Both the position numbers and the translations under genes were made by a program. A DNA stretch of 64,000 bases from Athripsodes cinereus (taxonomy: Eukaryota; Arthropoda; Insecta; Trichoptera; Leptoceridae). How positions within the stretch are numbered: the stretch's first letter is position 1; every line of letters starts with the position of its first letter. Shown in pieces: positions 31,291 to 46,200 of the stretch. The notes beneath the pieces are model-generated. The model was not told where the DNA came from, ran no database searches, and was given only the letters and a program-made list of their open reading frames with translations. The DNA lies in assembly GCA_947579605.1 (NCBI GenBank), contig OX388313.1:27283214-27347213 (forward strand), given 5' to 3'.

Positions 31291-34200
31291 ATGAATATCA
31301 AATTGAATAATGAAGACAGAACTCAAGATATTTTGGATCCAGAGCCGTTTTCTTCAGCGGTAGGTAGAATATACACATTTTTTTAAATTGATTTTCATGA
31401 CCAACATCATCATTTTATTTTTAGGTAGGTACTTACTAGCTAGTTTTGAATCTTTTTTTCGTTGATTATTATAATTTTGAATAAAATTTCTTATATAGGT
31501 AGGTATGTGTATTAATATTTAGTTGAAATCCGACCCTCCGCACAAGCATTTGGTTGCTTATGGAGGGAGCATTTTACTATGTGTAATATTGTTTTGTTGT
31601 TGTAATATCAATGTATACTGTGTATTTATAAATGAAATTAAAAAAAAATATCTATGGGCGTCGACAAAATGCCAGCACTAAAAGTTTGCTTAAAATAATA
31701 ATGATAAAATACATATTATAAAATTAGATAACATACAACGGTAGGTATTAACTAACACATTATCATAATTCTGTTATTTAGTATAATTTTGTATTGTTTA
31801 GTTTCTAACATGATTAATTAAGAAGAACACGTGCGTTCCAATATACACTAATAATGTTAAGCTATTACATTAAACTATCTAGATGTATTTTCTTCATAAT
31901 TTGACGATGTTATGCAACATTATGTCAAATTTAAACCTTCAAATAAAGTAAAATGTATTGTATTTTATGCGAGTAAATTACAAACGTTGAAACATTGTAG
32001 AGTTGTTTTTAAAATAGATAAATTCTGTGGTCAATAATGATTTTTGTATTCGATGAAATAACAGCTATAACTGTATTTGTTATAAGTTTGAAAATGTTGA
32101 AATTACAGAAAAATTGATATCCAATGGATTGTTCTGCAACAAATCTCTTAAGAGTGAAAAAGAATTGGCAAGAAGCGTTTCTACAGACGCTCTGAATACA
32201 CTTTTCTAGCTTGTGTTCCCGCGATAACGTTGAAGATAAAGATAAAGTAAGAAGAAAACAGTTTTAGGTTTGAACAATGTCACATGGTATTTTTTTTTTC
32301 TATTTTTTGGCTTTCAAAATTGTTTCTCAACACCATCCAAATAGTAGATAGGCACCTAGGTACTTAATTAATGTGTTTATATTGTAGAATATTATTTTGT
32401 TTAACAGCCAACACATTGTGTTTGTCTAACAAAACTTTAATAAATATATCTAATACTAGAATGATTCTACCCGGCTTCACTTAGGAAATAAACTTTTATA
32501 ATAAGCATTTTAGAAATAAGTAATTGTAGCAAAGAGCTACTGAAAAAGTGAATTATTTTTATTTACCTTACGACTTGTAGATAACATTTAAGAACTTTCC
32601 TAAAAAAATGGCAAAAAATTTAAAAAATGTTTAAAACCTAGCAAATGCATTTGACATTTTTTTCCATGTTCCATCGTGATGTAAACAATATATTGTATAC
32701 CTATCTATATAATAATTATTAACTATGATTGTGCTAAAACATAGTGCATTGAACAAAATATATTCTCTTCTCCCTTCCACTCAATAATTATTTATGTAGG
32801 TAATTGATATTGTGCTGTTAAAATATTTAGATTCTGTATACTTCAATTGGCGATGTAAATCACAAATTGAATTATTATAATATTATCCATTATCCAAGCT
32901 ATTGTATCTATTGAAGAAAAAATAAATAAAAATTTATAAAGTTTCTGTACAAATCCGATAACACTAATATATCTCTGTCACTATAATATAAGATATTTAA
33001 AATGCTTTTACCCTAAAACGGAAAATTGAAGACAAATATTATTCATTTAAGGCATTCCACTCGGAATGAGTGATTTGTGGACATACTCATATATAAAGAT
33101 ACACAAACGGATACAATTTTTAATTAGATTATAATATGTGAAATTATTATGAAATAACCATAGAATTAACTTATAAATATTCTACATATGGGTATTTCAT
33201 ATAAGTACCTCCATCCATCAATTCATGACATTTCCCACAAATGGGGTAGCCAGTGAACCAACTGCTTTAAAAAAAACATGCAAGTCGTCCTCTTTGTATC
33301 GCTAAAAGCTAAGGCATTCAGGATGGGTGGCATGCCTCATCGCTGAACTGAAGATTTAAAATGTCTTGAATTGGGATGTTTTACGAATTCCTTGCAGGAC
33401 ACTCGGAAACTTACAGAAATGAGTGGGAGGTGTATTCGTTACTGGAGATTCCACGGAATACATATTATGAAGTACTTTCCTACGCTTTTTATGTATTCTA
33501 AGGGAAAATATTCGAAATCGATGATTTAGGTATATTATCTCGTAATTTACCTTCCAAAATTATCAATGTTTTTTCGTAAAATAGATAATATTCAGACAGC
33601 TTAGATGAACCTCTTTCACAATACACCGTTAGTTTGTATGATATACAATCTGAGGATCAATAATGTCGTAAAGAAAGGTGACACAATTGGTGCATAATCT
33701 CTTTAAATGGTGGAGGCTTTTTCTACCTTTTGTTAAAAGAGCAAAGGAATTCTGTCTCATTTATTTTAGAAGGATTAACTATGTAACAGTTTCGAGACAT
33801 TTTGAATGTTTTTAGTATTCTACAACGCACTTCCGTTACTTGATTATTTAAATCGCGTTATTGTTTAACAAACTATGTAGATTTAGATTTCAAAATGCAA
33901 AATGCGATCTTTTTTCATGAACACTACTTTCTTGATAGTTGCCAAGTCAAAAGAGAATAAGTCGATTTATTTGAATGAATGTAAAATACAAAATTTATAT
34001 CTTGATAAAATTCTGCGTTGCTGTTTGAAATTCCGGATCCTGCATTGCGTAGACACCAAAAAGACCCACTAAAAATAAATGTTGGCGCCTATTGGCCTTT
34101 GCCAAGAAATAAATCCGCAGTAACTTAAAGACAACTGGGTCTCTGAACGGAGTTCAAATATGCGACACATTTTATATTGTTTTCTATTTATCTATACCAC

Positions 34201-37200
34201 TACAATATAACCCTAATAATAGTAGTTTTGTAATAAACATACAAGTCGTCCTTTCAATGTCACATTTTTACACTATATTCTCGATTTATCGCATTAAGTG
34301 TCACCCAATCGAGCCGGTAAGTATAACTTCTATGAGAGGGCTTTTGGTGTTGTTGGGCCGGTTACGTGGAATCGCCTACCGGTGCTATTGAGAGATAGTC
34401 AGAATGTCACCAGCTTCAGAAGCTAATTGAAAACTGCACCTTACACCAGCGCCCTTGAGACGGTCTAGGGACTTTTAAACGGCGTCAAAACCAAATCATC
34501 CAGAATCATCACCATGTATAAAAAAAATGAAATTAAACAAAAAATTTTGTCAAAGAAATTCAAAAATTTCTACTAGCGACTTAACTAATTTGCGAACTTT
34601 CGAAAACTTTCATTTGCATCATCAAGCAAATGAAATAATAATAATAATCTTTATTGCACAAAAAATCAACATAAGAAAATAAATAATCTAAACTAGACAA
34701 ATAAATTTTGTGCAATGAGCGAGTTTATCGCAGAAGCGCGATATCTTCCAACTAACCAATGTAAAGCTTACTTAACGTCATATTTTTTTATAAACTGAAG
34801 TGTTTTTATGCGTTACGAAAATGTTTTTAAATAGGTACCTATATGGGTATATTAGTAAGTTTTTAAATAAAAAAAAAATGTGATTTTTTTTATTCAAAAA
34901 CTTCAGAATAATGTTTGATCCTTGAAGTGGACAAAAGTTGGATATTAGAGGGATTGGATTAGGGTTGAAGATGTTTTTATATGGAAATTGATTTTTATAT
35001 TTTATCAATCCACCCCCAAGTGTATAATGGAAAAATGTGTACTAGAATATTTCATCCAGTAACTTTTGAACTATATTTCATTTCTTATGGGCTAGAAATT
35101 CAAAGATAAAATTGATAATGTTACCTAACATATTGGTGTTGCAATACTTAAAGGACATTGCTTTTTTATGGTAGGGGTCCTTTTATAACTTTATCAGGTA
35201 TTAAATATGTGCAAAGAGGTCAAAAGCACCTTATTATAAATTTTGAAACATGTTATCTGAGAAAATTAGTATAGCGTTACTATAGTCTATAAATCTATAC
35301 CATATAGGTTAATGCACAGATTCTCCTGGTCCATGCATCTTCTCTTTACTTTAGTTGACAGCGGTGTCGCTGACCCATTGTCCCTAGATATTACATCCAG
35401 AGACCCTTGATCATTGCTGCTTCGAGGGTCTCTGACCACTCCAAACAAAGTTATTCGCAACACAATAGTACATTTAACATTTTCTTTAAAGACGGTCCAG
35501 CGTCATTCTACCCTCTCCCTGAATTTCCCATTCTACGGATAGATGTACAAATTAGTGTAAACAATTTATAAAATAAACAATTTAATTTTTAGATATTTCT
35601 CACGTTTGACAGATTTCCTTCCTCTATGATATGTCACATGCAGATATGTCCAATAAGCCACGATGATGTTTTTCTGATCGATAAATATTATAATATATTC
35701 GACAATATTTTCATGACCTAGTTTCTCAACAGATTCATAAATCCTTAGGGTTTAAAGCACAGAAGACACGTGTTTTTGAGTTATGTGTTCCCGATGTTTG
35801 TATTTAATATTTGAGTAATTTCTACTAATAATTATGACTTTAAATGCTTACTTTTACTGTAATCAAAGTGTTTCAATAATATTATATATCATATACTTCT
35901 GAGTCCAAAACTTTAGATTTTAAGATGTCTAGTTATAGTATTGAGGCCACGATATTATCTTTTCTACTTGGTTAATTGCAAAACATAAATTAATACGAAA
36001 ATGATTGGAAAAATTGCAAATTTAAATTGGGGAAATATAATATAAAAAAAAACTCATCCTAATTTTGTTGGTGAAATATGGTGAATAAAATACAATGAAA
36101 TTAAATCAATAGTGTTTTGACCAAGACATGCAAGTTTATATTTTCAATTTTTCATAAAAATTTACACAATAAAAATATGGGAACATTTTATAGAGAATTT
36201 TGTTTTATGTGAAAATAGTTTCGGCGTTTTTTTTTCAATCAAATGGGAATCTTGTTTGATTTTATTGGCACTTACAATGCGGTAATCACCAAACATTTTT
36301 AAAATATTTAGTATTATTTTTATTATGTATTACAAAAATTTATGTGGTGAAAAATCGAAAAAAATATACGGTAATCTTGTTTGATTTTATTGGCACTAAC
36401 GATGCGGTAATCACGAAACATTTTTAAAATATTTAGTAGGTATTAGTTATTATGTACTACACCACAAAAATTTATGTGGTGCAGTACATAATAACTAATG
36501 CCAAATGGGAATCTTTTGTCTAGAATATTTGTTAATAAATAAATATGTACCTAGGTGTTTGTGTTGTATTGAAAAGTTTTTGGTATTATTAGTGATTGGT
36601 CTGTAGAACAATGTTTGAAGTGACTACGGTTCGCCAATTTTGTGTTTAAAATATTTTTGCCGAGCGCACAGCTGACATTGATAAATGAACTAACCATGTT
36701 AGAATCTATAACAAGGGCTTCGTACGACAGTGGTGTATATTTCATACAATCCCAATTCAGAAAAACTTTAAAAAAGTTAAATTATTTTGTGTTGATTATT
36801 TTGAGTGATTGGTAGCCTGGTGGTAAAGTTCATTGGACAGACTTTGGGTTCGAATTTTGTAGCTATTTACCTATTCTGTTTACACATTACATTATGATAA
36901 ATTGGTTGCTTGGTAACATTTTTGGATTTATTATATTACATAACCCAGATTAATATTACAAAAAAAATTACACCCATTTTTATAAGAAGTATTCTAATAA
37001 AGTGATAAGAGAAGTATTCCAATAAATTGATAGTGGTTTTAAATATATTTATTGTTCATGCGCATTATCATTATATAACAATGTAATAAAACAATATTAC
37101 GTAGATACTAAGACGATATGCAGTGGCGAGATATTACTATGTAGTGATTTGTTCCATCAAACCACTTCTCCGTCGACAACATTATAAAATATTCTGTTAG

Positions 37201-40200
37201 CCTGATGTAAATCTAGGATTTTAAACCCCGATATTTTCCTATTGCTAACATACTACACAAGCACACTGCATATTGTAAAAATTGATGATTATGTTTTTGG
37301 ATTTGTCTAAAAATAAAATCTTGTTGTAAAAATAAAATCTTGATGTAAAAAAATTAACAATTCGATAAAAAGATAAATCTAGAAATAATAGATAATTTAT
37401 GAGATAAGTAAGTATTATTTTTTGGAATACTTTGAAAATCTGGATTTTAACTGTGAATCAACATTTTGATTTCTTATCAAACTAAGATTTATGAATGCAG
37501 ATCATATTGAGGTCTAAAATTCTAAAATCAAAGATACCCCACTGCAATATGGGTGTATGCCCATGTAAAGGAAGTGGAGAGAAATGGGCAAGGTTTCATT
37601 TCCACTGCGATGGGTGCAAACATTTCATTTATAAAATCTACAGGACAAAGACTTTAAATTCTACGTTCTTTCAATACTATTCTTTGTTTTTTGTGATGTT
37701 GCAAGAATTTCGCCAACACTTTTTTGTTTTTCGTTTTTATTGAAATAATAATGGGTATTATTTGTAAGTTTGTGTTAACACTGAAAATTCATATTAAATA
37801 ATTTAAAAAGAATTAGTAACACTGTTATTTTTTCACAATTATATTCCACTTATACAGTACTTTTGAGAATGCCCATTGAAGTTGGTGAAAACGTTAGTCT
37901 TAATAATAGGTACTTACAGGATATGAAAATGATGTATCGGGCAAAATATTATGAGGTTACCTATTTGTTTATTAAATTTTAAAAGTGTAATTACTTACCC
38001 ACAATAAATAGGTCACTCACTTTTCTTTGCAATGTTTCGAGTTTGCTGTAAAAGGCAGGAATTTGAAAATCATCACATTTAAGACATTTAAGCAGAAAGA
38101 AACGAGCGCCACTTTCTCCTGTCCTTGCACAAGCTTTTTTGTATCCATCCATCCACACAATTCCTCATACATGCTCTCCTGTTTATTGGACTCAGTACGT
38201 GTCCGCCTTTTAAAATCTGGTCTTGCCATTTGATCCTTGGCCCTCCTCCACTTCTTTGAGCACCCTTTTTCTCAGCCATGTATGAATGGCATGCCTCATC
38301 GCTATATATATTTTTGGTCACTCTGTCCTCATTCATTTTTCCACATGCCCAAACCACCATTACTTATTTACATAGTTATTACTAACTTTAATTTCACATT
38401 TTTCTCGTATATCACTGTTATGCATACGATCTCTCAGACTTTTACAACGCATCCTTTTCAACGATCTCATGTGGTATGATGATTCATTAAATAACTTCGG
38501 TACAATAATTTTGATTTCTCGATCAAGTCAAACACAACATTTCTACCTTGATGTTAATTGAATTTGATGATATTATTATTTTCATCAAGGTTTGTATGAC
38601 CTGATTTTGTTTTTTTCTTTTATTTCTGTTTACGAATACCTAACCCAATTCAATTTTTTATCGAAATATCACATCAAATAAATAATCCATTATCTTGATA
38701 TGAATCATCTGAATGTTTTCAGTATGTTTAATATTCAACCATAATTTTAGAATAAATAGCACGTTACTCATATACAAAGATTAGCGTATAATGAGTTCGT
38801 CAGTAGCTTGGAGGTAGAGTCTCGGCCTTGTGAACATGAGGTCCGTGGTTCGATCGCAGGTGCCGGCAAATTCCCCCCTCACGACACAAGCTTACTGTGA
38901 CAGATGTATAAGGTTGTATTTGGGTTTATAACAAAAACCCAGATATATCTAAAAAAAAATGAATATAACTTAACAAATAATAATAATAAGTACACTTTAT
39001 TGATCAGAAAAAAAATCATGAGCAATTGGCGAGCTTATTGCCTGGAGGCAATATCTTCCAGCTAACAGACACCTCATCTGCACAACCAGCAGATTGTGCA
39101 AACTCCTTTATATAGGAAACAGGAAGGTGTCCAGATGCTTATGACAGATGAAAATATCTTCACTCACGCAGGAGTAAAAATTCAGTGAAATAGGAAAGTT
39201 ACGTTTACCATTTAGACTTTAGAAATTAGCGTTATTTCAAATTTATGTCTGACTTAAATTATTCACAGTTGCCAATTGTTACTACTACTGCTATCCCATC
39301 ACGGCATATTCCACAAATAGGGTAGCCAACAGACCTACCGTATGCAACAAACACGCAAGCTGTCCTCTCCATGCCAACAAAATATTTATTTATTTATTCA
39401 TTCTTTACTGTACATTGATTAAAAACAATTACATAAAAGGTATACATTCAAATTAAATACAATCAATATACAGAGGGCGAGTTTATCGCAAAGGCGCGAT
39501 ATCTTCCAACTAACCCAATATTATGACATTCAGGATAGATGGCAAACCTCATCGATGAATTTAAGATGTAAGATGCCTTTTTTTCGAACACCTGCCTTTT
39601 ACAGTACACTCGAAAAATTACGGAGAAAGTGGAAGACCAATTCTTTGCCGGATGCTCTGCGGAATAATCCGATTGTTGCTTGCTAACTAATTCAGTGCTC
39701 CAATTTATCTTGGTGCATTCTTATAAAGAGAAACATATCACTTTCGAATGAAATATATATATAAGGACGTTTTCTCATAGAAAATCTCCAAGTTCCAAGT
39801 TTTTATGCATGTTATAAGTTTTTACGCAAGTTCTTACAAGTAACACTTTTTCATACAAGTTACCCATTTTTTTTCAAAATTTACATAATTTATTCCCTCA
39901 AGAATTGTACAGAGCTTATTGAATGAATGAATAACATACTGAGAATCACAGAATTGTTATAAATTTAAACGCATAGCAATAAAGCATTCGCTTTCGAAAT
40001 AAATTTTGAATAAAATGACACAATCAACTGGAAAATATATTATGCAATAATAATATTGTGTGACATTAAACACCTGTGCATAAAATATTTGAATTTATTA
40101 TTTAATATGATCAAGTTCTTTTTATTTGACTATGTATGTCAACTTTAGTTTTATATTCTTTCCAGCACTTATAAAATAATAAATAAATAAACTTTAAATT

Positions 40201-43200
40201 TCTCATTCTTAATTCACGTGTCCATGTGGATGGAATTCATAACAGATCGCCTGTCAAAAACTTAATATGACTTGCCCTAAAAAACAAGCTTACTTAATCT
40301 GACGAACCAACTGTTATGACAGTTATGTAAATGTGTTTATTATTAACAAACATGTTATTGAATTGAAATTAATCAAATAAATGTCTAATGTGACGGAAGA
40401 ATTCGTCGGTTTTCCGTTTAACACAACGAAAATTGAATTGTTGTCCTATATAAAGGTACACATAAATAAAAAAAAATCTCAATAGCTAGTCTAGTAATCA
40501 GACGAACGGAATGCAAAATATTTTGTTGATTTTGAGGTAAATTGTGTATGTTAATGCCTGTTGTACCTAACAGAAGTTCAAGATATCAGTACTTTGTAAT
40601 TAAAAGTTTGAGTTAGTTGGAAGAAATTGGGCCTTTGCGATAAACTCGCCCTCTATATATTGATTATATCCAACTTGAATGTATGTAATTGTTTGTAATC
40701 AATGTACAGTAAAGAATGAATAAATAAATAAAGATAAGTACCTACCTACTAATATTAAATGTCTTATAAGAGATATTTAACAAATAGGATAACCTTTTCG
40801 AGGATATTGAAGGAGACCCCCTGTCCACCCGGATACCACAGAAGTCTGAGGACTTCCGAAATTTTACATCTTGTCCACATCGAAGGTGCCTTTAAGAAGA
40901 TAAATGAAAATTTACACTAAAAGTGAAATTTGTATATAAATTACGGAATTACACGGATTACGACACTTGAAGAAATGCTTTATTTAGCCAAAGACCTTTA
41001 CAATACAGACTTGAGATTCAATTTATTTATTTATTTTATTTATTTAATCAAGTTATAAAGATAACATTTACTTTTATAACTTATAACAACCTTATGATTA
41101 ACTACCATTATTAAACTTATTTTCTTTTTCAATTATCTTAAATTATGAATCAACTTTAATAAAACATTCCAATAAGAAAACAATCCATTCCAATAAGAAA
41201 ACAAATGGGAATGGGAAATCAATGGGAAAATAATGCGGCTTATCAAAACGTGCCGCCAAAATATTTTCATTAACAAACATTGGTTCAAAAAATTTCATTT
41301 TATGTATATAGGTTGTACATACAATAGTTTCACATTGGAACGAAGGAGACCATTATTATCTTAATACTATACATACAGTGAAACAGCAAACTTTTATTGT
41401 CTAATTGTTAATTTTGAACATGTTTTATGAAAAAATTAGTACCGCAATACTTATCTGTACCTACTATAAAGATATTAATACTAATAGTATCAAATCAATA
41501 TAGATTAGAAATATACCTAGTACCAATTCTCTCATAATTCAAGTTCCAAAATTAAAATAAATGAATACATTAGACATTTGCTGCTTCACTCCATGATATC
41601 CATATAGCATTGCTGTTTCGTAAAAATTATATATTATACATTCTATTCATAACAATATAATATTTCAGTGGTCGCCAAAGTAGTAGTCCCCAGAAACATG
41701 TGGAATATACTTACTCATCACGTTAAGTTATGTTATAAGTCCAAACTAGGCACATTTTGTGTGTTCTGAGATCACATTTTTTCAAATGCTCCGCGGGATA
41801 AAAAATTATGAGTTTACTGGTCCGTGAGGTCGAAAAGTTCGGCGAACGCTATTTGAACTATTTCACAACCTTGGACAAACGCTTGTTTCAGATTGACATG
41901 AAAATATTTGGGACCCATGATTCGATTGGACGCAATAGCAATTTTTTGTTTGAGTTGTTAGTCTATGATATATAATAATACGTCTATGGCATTTGGTAAC
42001 AAAATATAAATCTGATTCATAAACTTAAAATAATATTTGCTCCAAATTATAACAATACTTATCATGTTAGAAGATTGTTTGGTTGTTAATGTATTAACTT
42101 ATTATTACATATTATTTGTAATAACAATAAATATGAAATTATTATTAATTCAAGTGGTATTAACGAGGTCGTCCGATAACAACAAATCGTAAATTATGAG
42201 AAAACGTGAATCATGCAGATCGAATGCTGATGTTAATATAACAAATTGTTTTCACTTTGAGAAGACCCAGTAAGATGAAGTGTATAGAGCTGCCAGGAAT
42301 AAATAGTTACTCTTTATAGGAATAATAAATAACAGAATACAATGATTGTGGTAGCAAAGTAGGTAGTAAAAAAATTAAACAAGCGACGTTAATTTTTTTT
42401 TATTTATGTCTATACCATCAAGGGATCTGTCAAGACGGTAGAAGACTACATAAAATTTGTCTAATCCGTTCATCGATCTATGGATCCCATCACGTCATCT
42501 CCCACAAGCGGGGTAGCTTTCTATCGACATAGATAGTCGTGTTAGTACCCATAGTATAAGATTCATATCTTAGTTTGGGGACTAACTTAGTTTGGGATCT
42601 GTGTGAATTGTCTATGCGTGTTATGTTATGTTATGTTATATGCTTGTTACAACTTGTGGGTAGTTATTTGGATCACGCAAAACTTTGTGACTGATGTACT
42701 AGGCCGATAAATGTCAATTCGTCTGTCTGGTCGCAATATCTGCATACCAGATACTACTAATAAACCATTTGTACCGAGTACTTAGTATCTATTCTATATT
42801 AATACTGATTTATGTACTCGTATACTCAATATACTTGCTTGTAATAGCGATGCAATGCGTGCCAAGTGCATGTGAATGCATTCTTTAATTTATTGTTTAG
42901 TGTAACACGAGATAAATTATTTCTCACCTCACACCCAGATATCTCAGGAGCTGTAAACACCTATTTATCCGCATAATTAAACCAAATTTGTCCTCACGGG
43001 CAGGCCTGAAGGGCCAACCGGCCAAAACCGCCATCGTGGGATTTATATATATTTATACTTCTCTTTTAAATCTCCCTTGTAGGCGGTAATAATGTTTATT
43101 GAGGATAATATTATAATATATACAATTAAAATAAATAACAAGGAAAAAAATAAACAAAATAAGACAAGAGTAAAACAGTAAACAGTAAAACAAAAAACAT

Positions 43201-46200
43201 AATAATAAAATATATACACAAATTAGTAAGTACAGAAGGCCGAAGTGAGGGTAAACATTGTACAATGTAATGACTTTTTTCAAATTGTCCAGACCCAGGA
43301 CAATTTGAAAAAGGTTGCAAGCGATCTCGTATATACTGTATTATATTAATTCATTTTACTTAAATAGTGGACATGTGTCTTTTGTGCTATAAACCATCGA
43401 TATTACAATATTCCTACTATTCAACTATTGCACACAGTTGCCAAGACAATTCAAATAAGTCGAACAATCGCTGCACTTTGTATTATTCATAATAATTTAT
43501 TATGGGTCGTTGACCTTAAAATGCAGTATGAAATAATAAATTTATTTATTTATTTATTTATTTCACAATCCACGGCGTGAGCCTTTTACATGTTCAAGAA
43601 TAAATAATACACAAATCAAATATCTCATTCACAACACAGTTGGAAAACAAGAATTAACAAAACACAAAAGAGAATTATTTCATAACAATAATAATTTAGT
43701 CAAATCATAAAATATTGGAGTGTCAGTACAGAATGTCAATGAAATGTTTAATATTTAATATGTCAAGAATTAAAATTGCAATAATGTAGGAGATGTCATG
43801 TAGATAGAAAAAAAAATCCAATCAATGGAAATGATAATCTATATATTAGTTCGCTCAATAATTAAAATCTTTAAACTCGTTTCAAAATAGTACCTATTTG
43901 TGTGATTAACATGACAAAAAATGTATTTAGTAAGAACCTCTATAAGTTGGAATTCCTCTCATAAAACTTAGTCATAAAGTATCACTGAACTTTGGGTGTT
44001 CTGCCTCAAAAAAGAAAAATGAAAGTTAGAATTATTGGAGTTTATATTATATTCAGCAGATATTATCATAATGCTTTGTCTTAAAAAAAGGCTTTCAAAA
44101 CGCCAAAGAACGTAATTTTATTATAATGAATGATCTAGTAGTTATTAAATGCAATATTTCCATATCTAATACAAAAGCTTTATAATGCATTTTTCAGGTT
44201 AATGACAAGAAGAATACTTTATATCTAAAGTTTAAAATAGATTACTTTTCTTTTGTCTTTCAAATAATATCTACTGCTTTCTTTCTTTTATTCAATTGAA
44301 GTTATTTAAATAAGTAACGGTAAGATTTGATTTATATATTCCCAAGAATAAAACGCTGATGTATTTTTATTCTCTTATAGAATCCTTCAGCGAGTTTTTC
44401 ATGAAATGAATAATACAAAATTACGAGTATTCTACAACAATATGAAATAATGGTTAATCAATATTCCAGCTATTTCAATCATGGGTAGATTTAAATCACA
44501 TTGTATTCTATTACAGTTTGATATGAATTTTCTATTTTTAGCTTGAGATTTGTATTGTTATTATTATTTGTGAATTATTTAAATTATTTCACAAGCTCAA
44601 AAGCTTTCAATTCAATTTCAAAGATGGCTTGATGACTTATTTCATTAATTACTTGTGTGTGAAATTAGACTGTCTCAAAGCAATAATTAATTATGTTCAC
44701 TTAATTTATTTTTTACTGTATATTGTTTTTTTTTTTTTAAATATAATAAGCATAGACAATTGACACAGATTGAGCTAGTCCCGAACTATGTATTATGGGT
44801 ACTAATACGACGATACACATATATACAATACGCTAAACACAAATACACACACAAAACCCAGATCCAGAACAATTTGAAAAAAGTCATTCTTCATTTGGTC
44901 CTGGCCGGGAATCGAACCCAGGACCTTGCAACTTATTTTATTTGGTTACATTATATCATCAGTTATAATGTCAATCATTACAAGGTATCAGTTATAAAAT
45001 TTAATGCAGAGGGCGAGTTAATCTTAATCTTACAACTAACCTGGTATTTATTTATTTATTTATTTAAACACAATATACGGCAATTGCTTTTATAAGTATA
45101 CAGATAAACTTTATAATATCACACAATCATTCAACACATGTACAAAAATGTAAAAACAAACAAAACATAGCCATACTCCAGTTCAAGTCAAAAAATAAAA
45201 ATGAAAATTTAAATACAAAGAAGTACAATAAATTCATTAAAAGACAAATTTTAGTCACTAGTCAAGATATTAAAAAAACAAAAATTAATAATAATAATTT
45301 TAGAACTGCACAAAAATACATGAACATGGGAAAATCCTCTAGGTCTAATCTGAAAGAAGCGATTCTATTATTTTAAACTTATATTCTAACAGAGATGTGC
45401 CAAATACGTCTACAACATCCACATATTTGTTTCCGAGACGCTAATAATATATTAAGCTAATTATGCATTAATTTAAAATAGTAACGTAGTACAAATTTTT
45501 GCAGAAAACATGTTTCAAAATTAATAATAATATTCCTAAATTCCTAAACTGTTCCACTCCATACAGATCTAAATGTTACAGCCGCATATTTGGTGTGAAT
45601 CCGCTAAGGCTGAAATTGCATTGGTCGAACGCGTTTCTTTATCCTCTATGTTGCCTTTTTGTATAATTTATAATGTTTTAACATGTATGCTGTATTAATT
45701 GGAGGGTTGCTCTGATCAAATCAATATAATCCTCTCTCTTTTTATTTCCATATATATTTTGTTAAACCACTGTGTGTGTGTCTCGAAATAAATAAACAAT
45801 TAAATGGTAATGGCCTCCGTCACTCTTATACACGAGTATTGTACATCTTGTGTATAATTAGTAGAGATCTGAATTTTTCAGTGTTTTTTTTTAGGAAAAT
45901 CGGTGTTATTTTTTTTTTAGAAAAGTGGTGTTATTTTCGAGAAATCGGCGTTATTTTTTCTAGTAAAATAGTGTTATTTCCAAGAAATGTATGTTTTTTT
46001 TAACAAAGAAATATAAATTAAGAGAAATCAACATAAGTTGGCAAGTTCTATTTGCACTGTATATGATAATATGCAAACATAAAACTGTTTGAAAAATTAC
46101 CAAAGTTACAAAAAATTACCAAAGATATCCAAATGGTGTGTGCGGAAATGTCGTAAAGAGTCAAATTTCGGTGCTATTTTACTAAAACGTGAAAATTCAC

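Noticed and set aside
36551..36745. 64-codon minus-strand frame
   Set aside because: Composition is slightly better than background, but there are no splice sites or start context and no homologous copy. Left out.
37495..37743. 82-codon plus-strand frame with several Cys/His (CPCKGSGEK...CDGC)
   Set aside because: It looks zinc-finger-like at first, but the spacing is irregular, the second half is AT-driven (F/Y-rich), and no splice sites or paralogous copies are visible.
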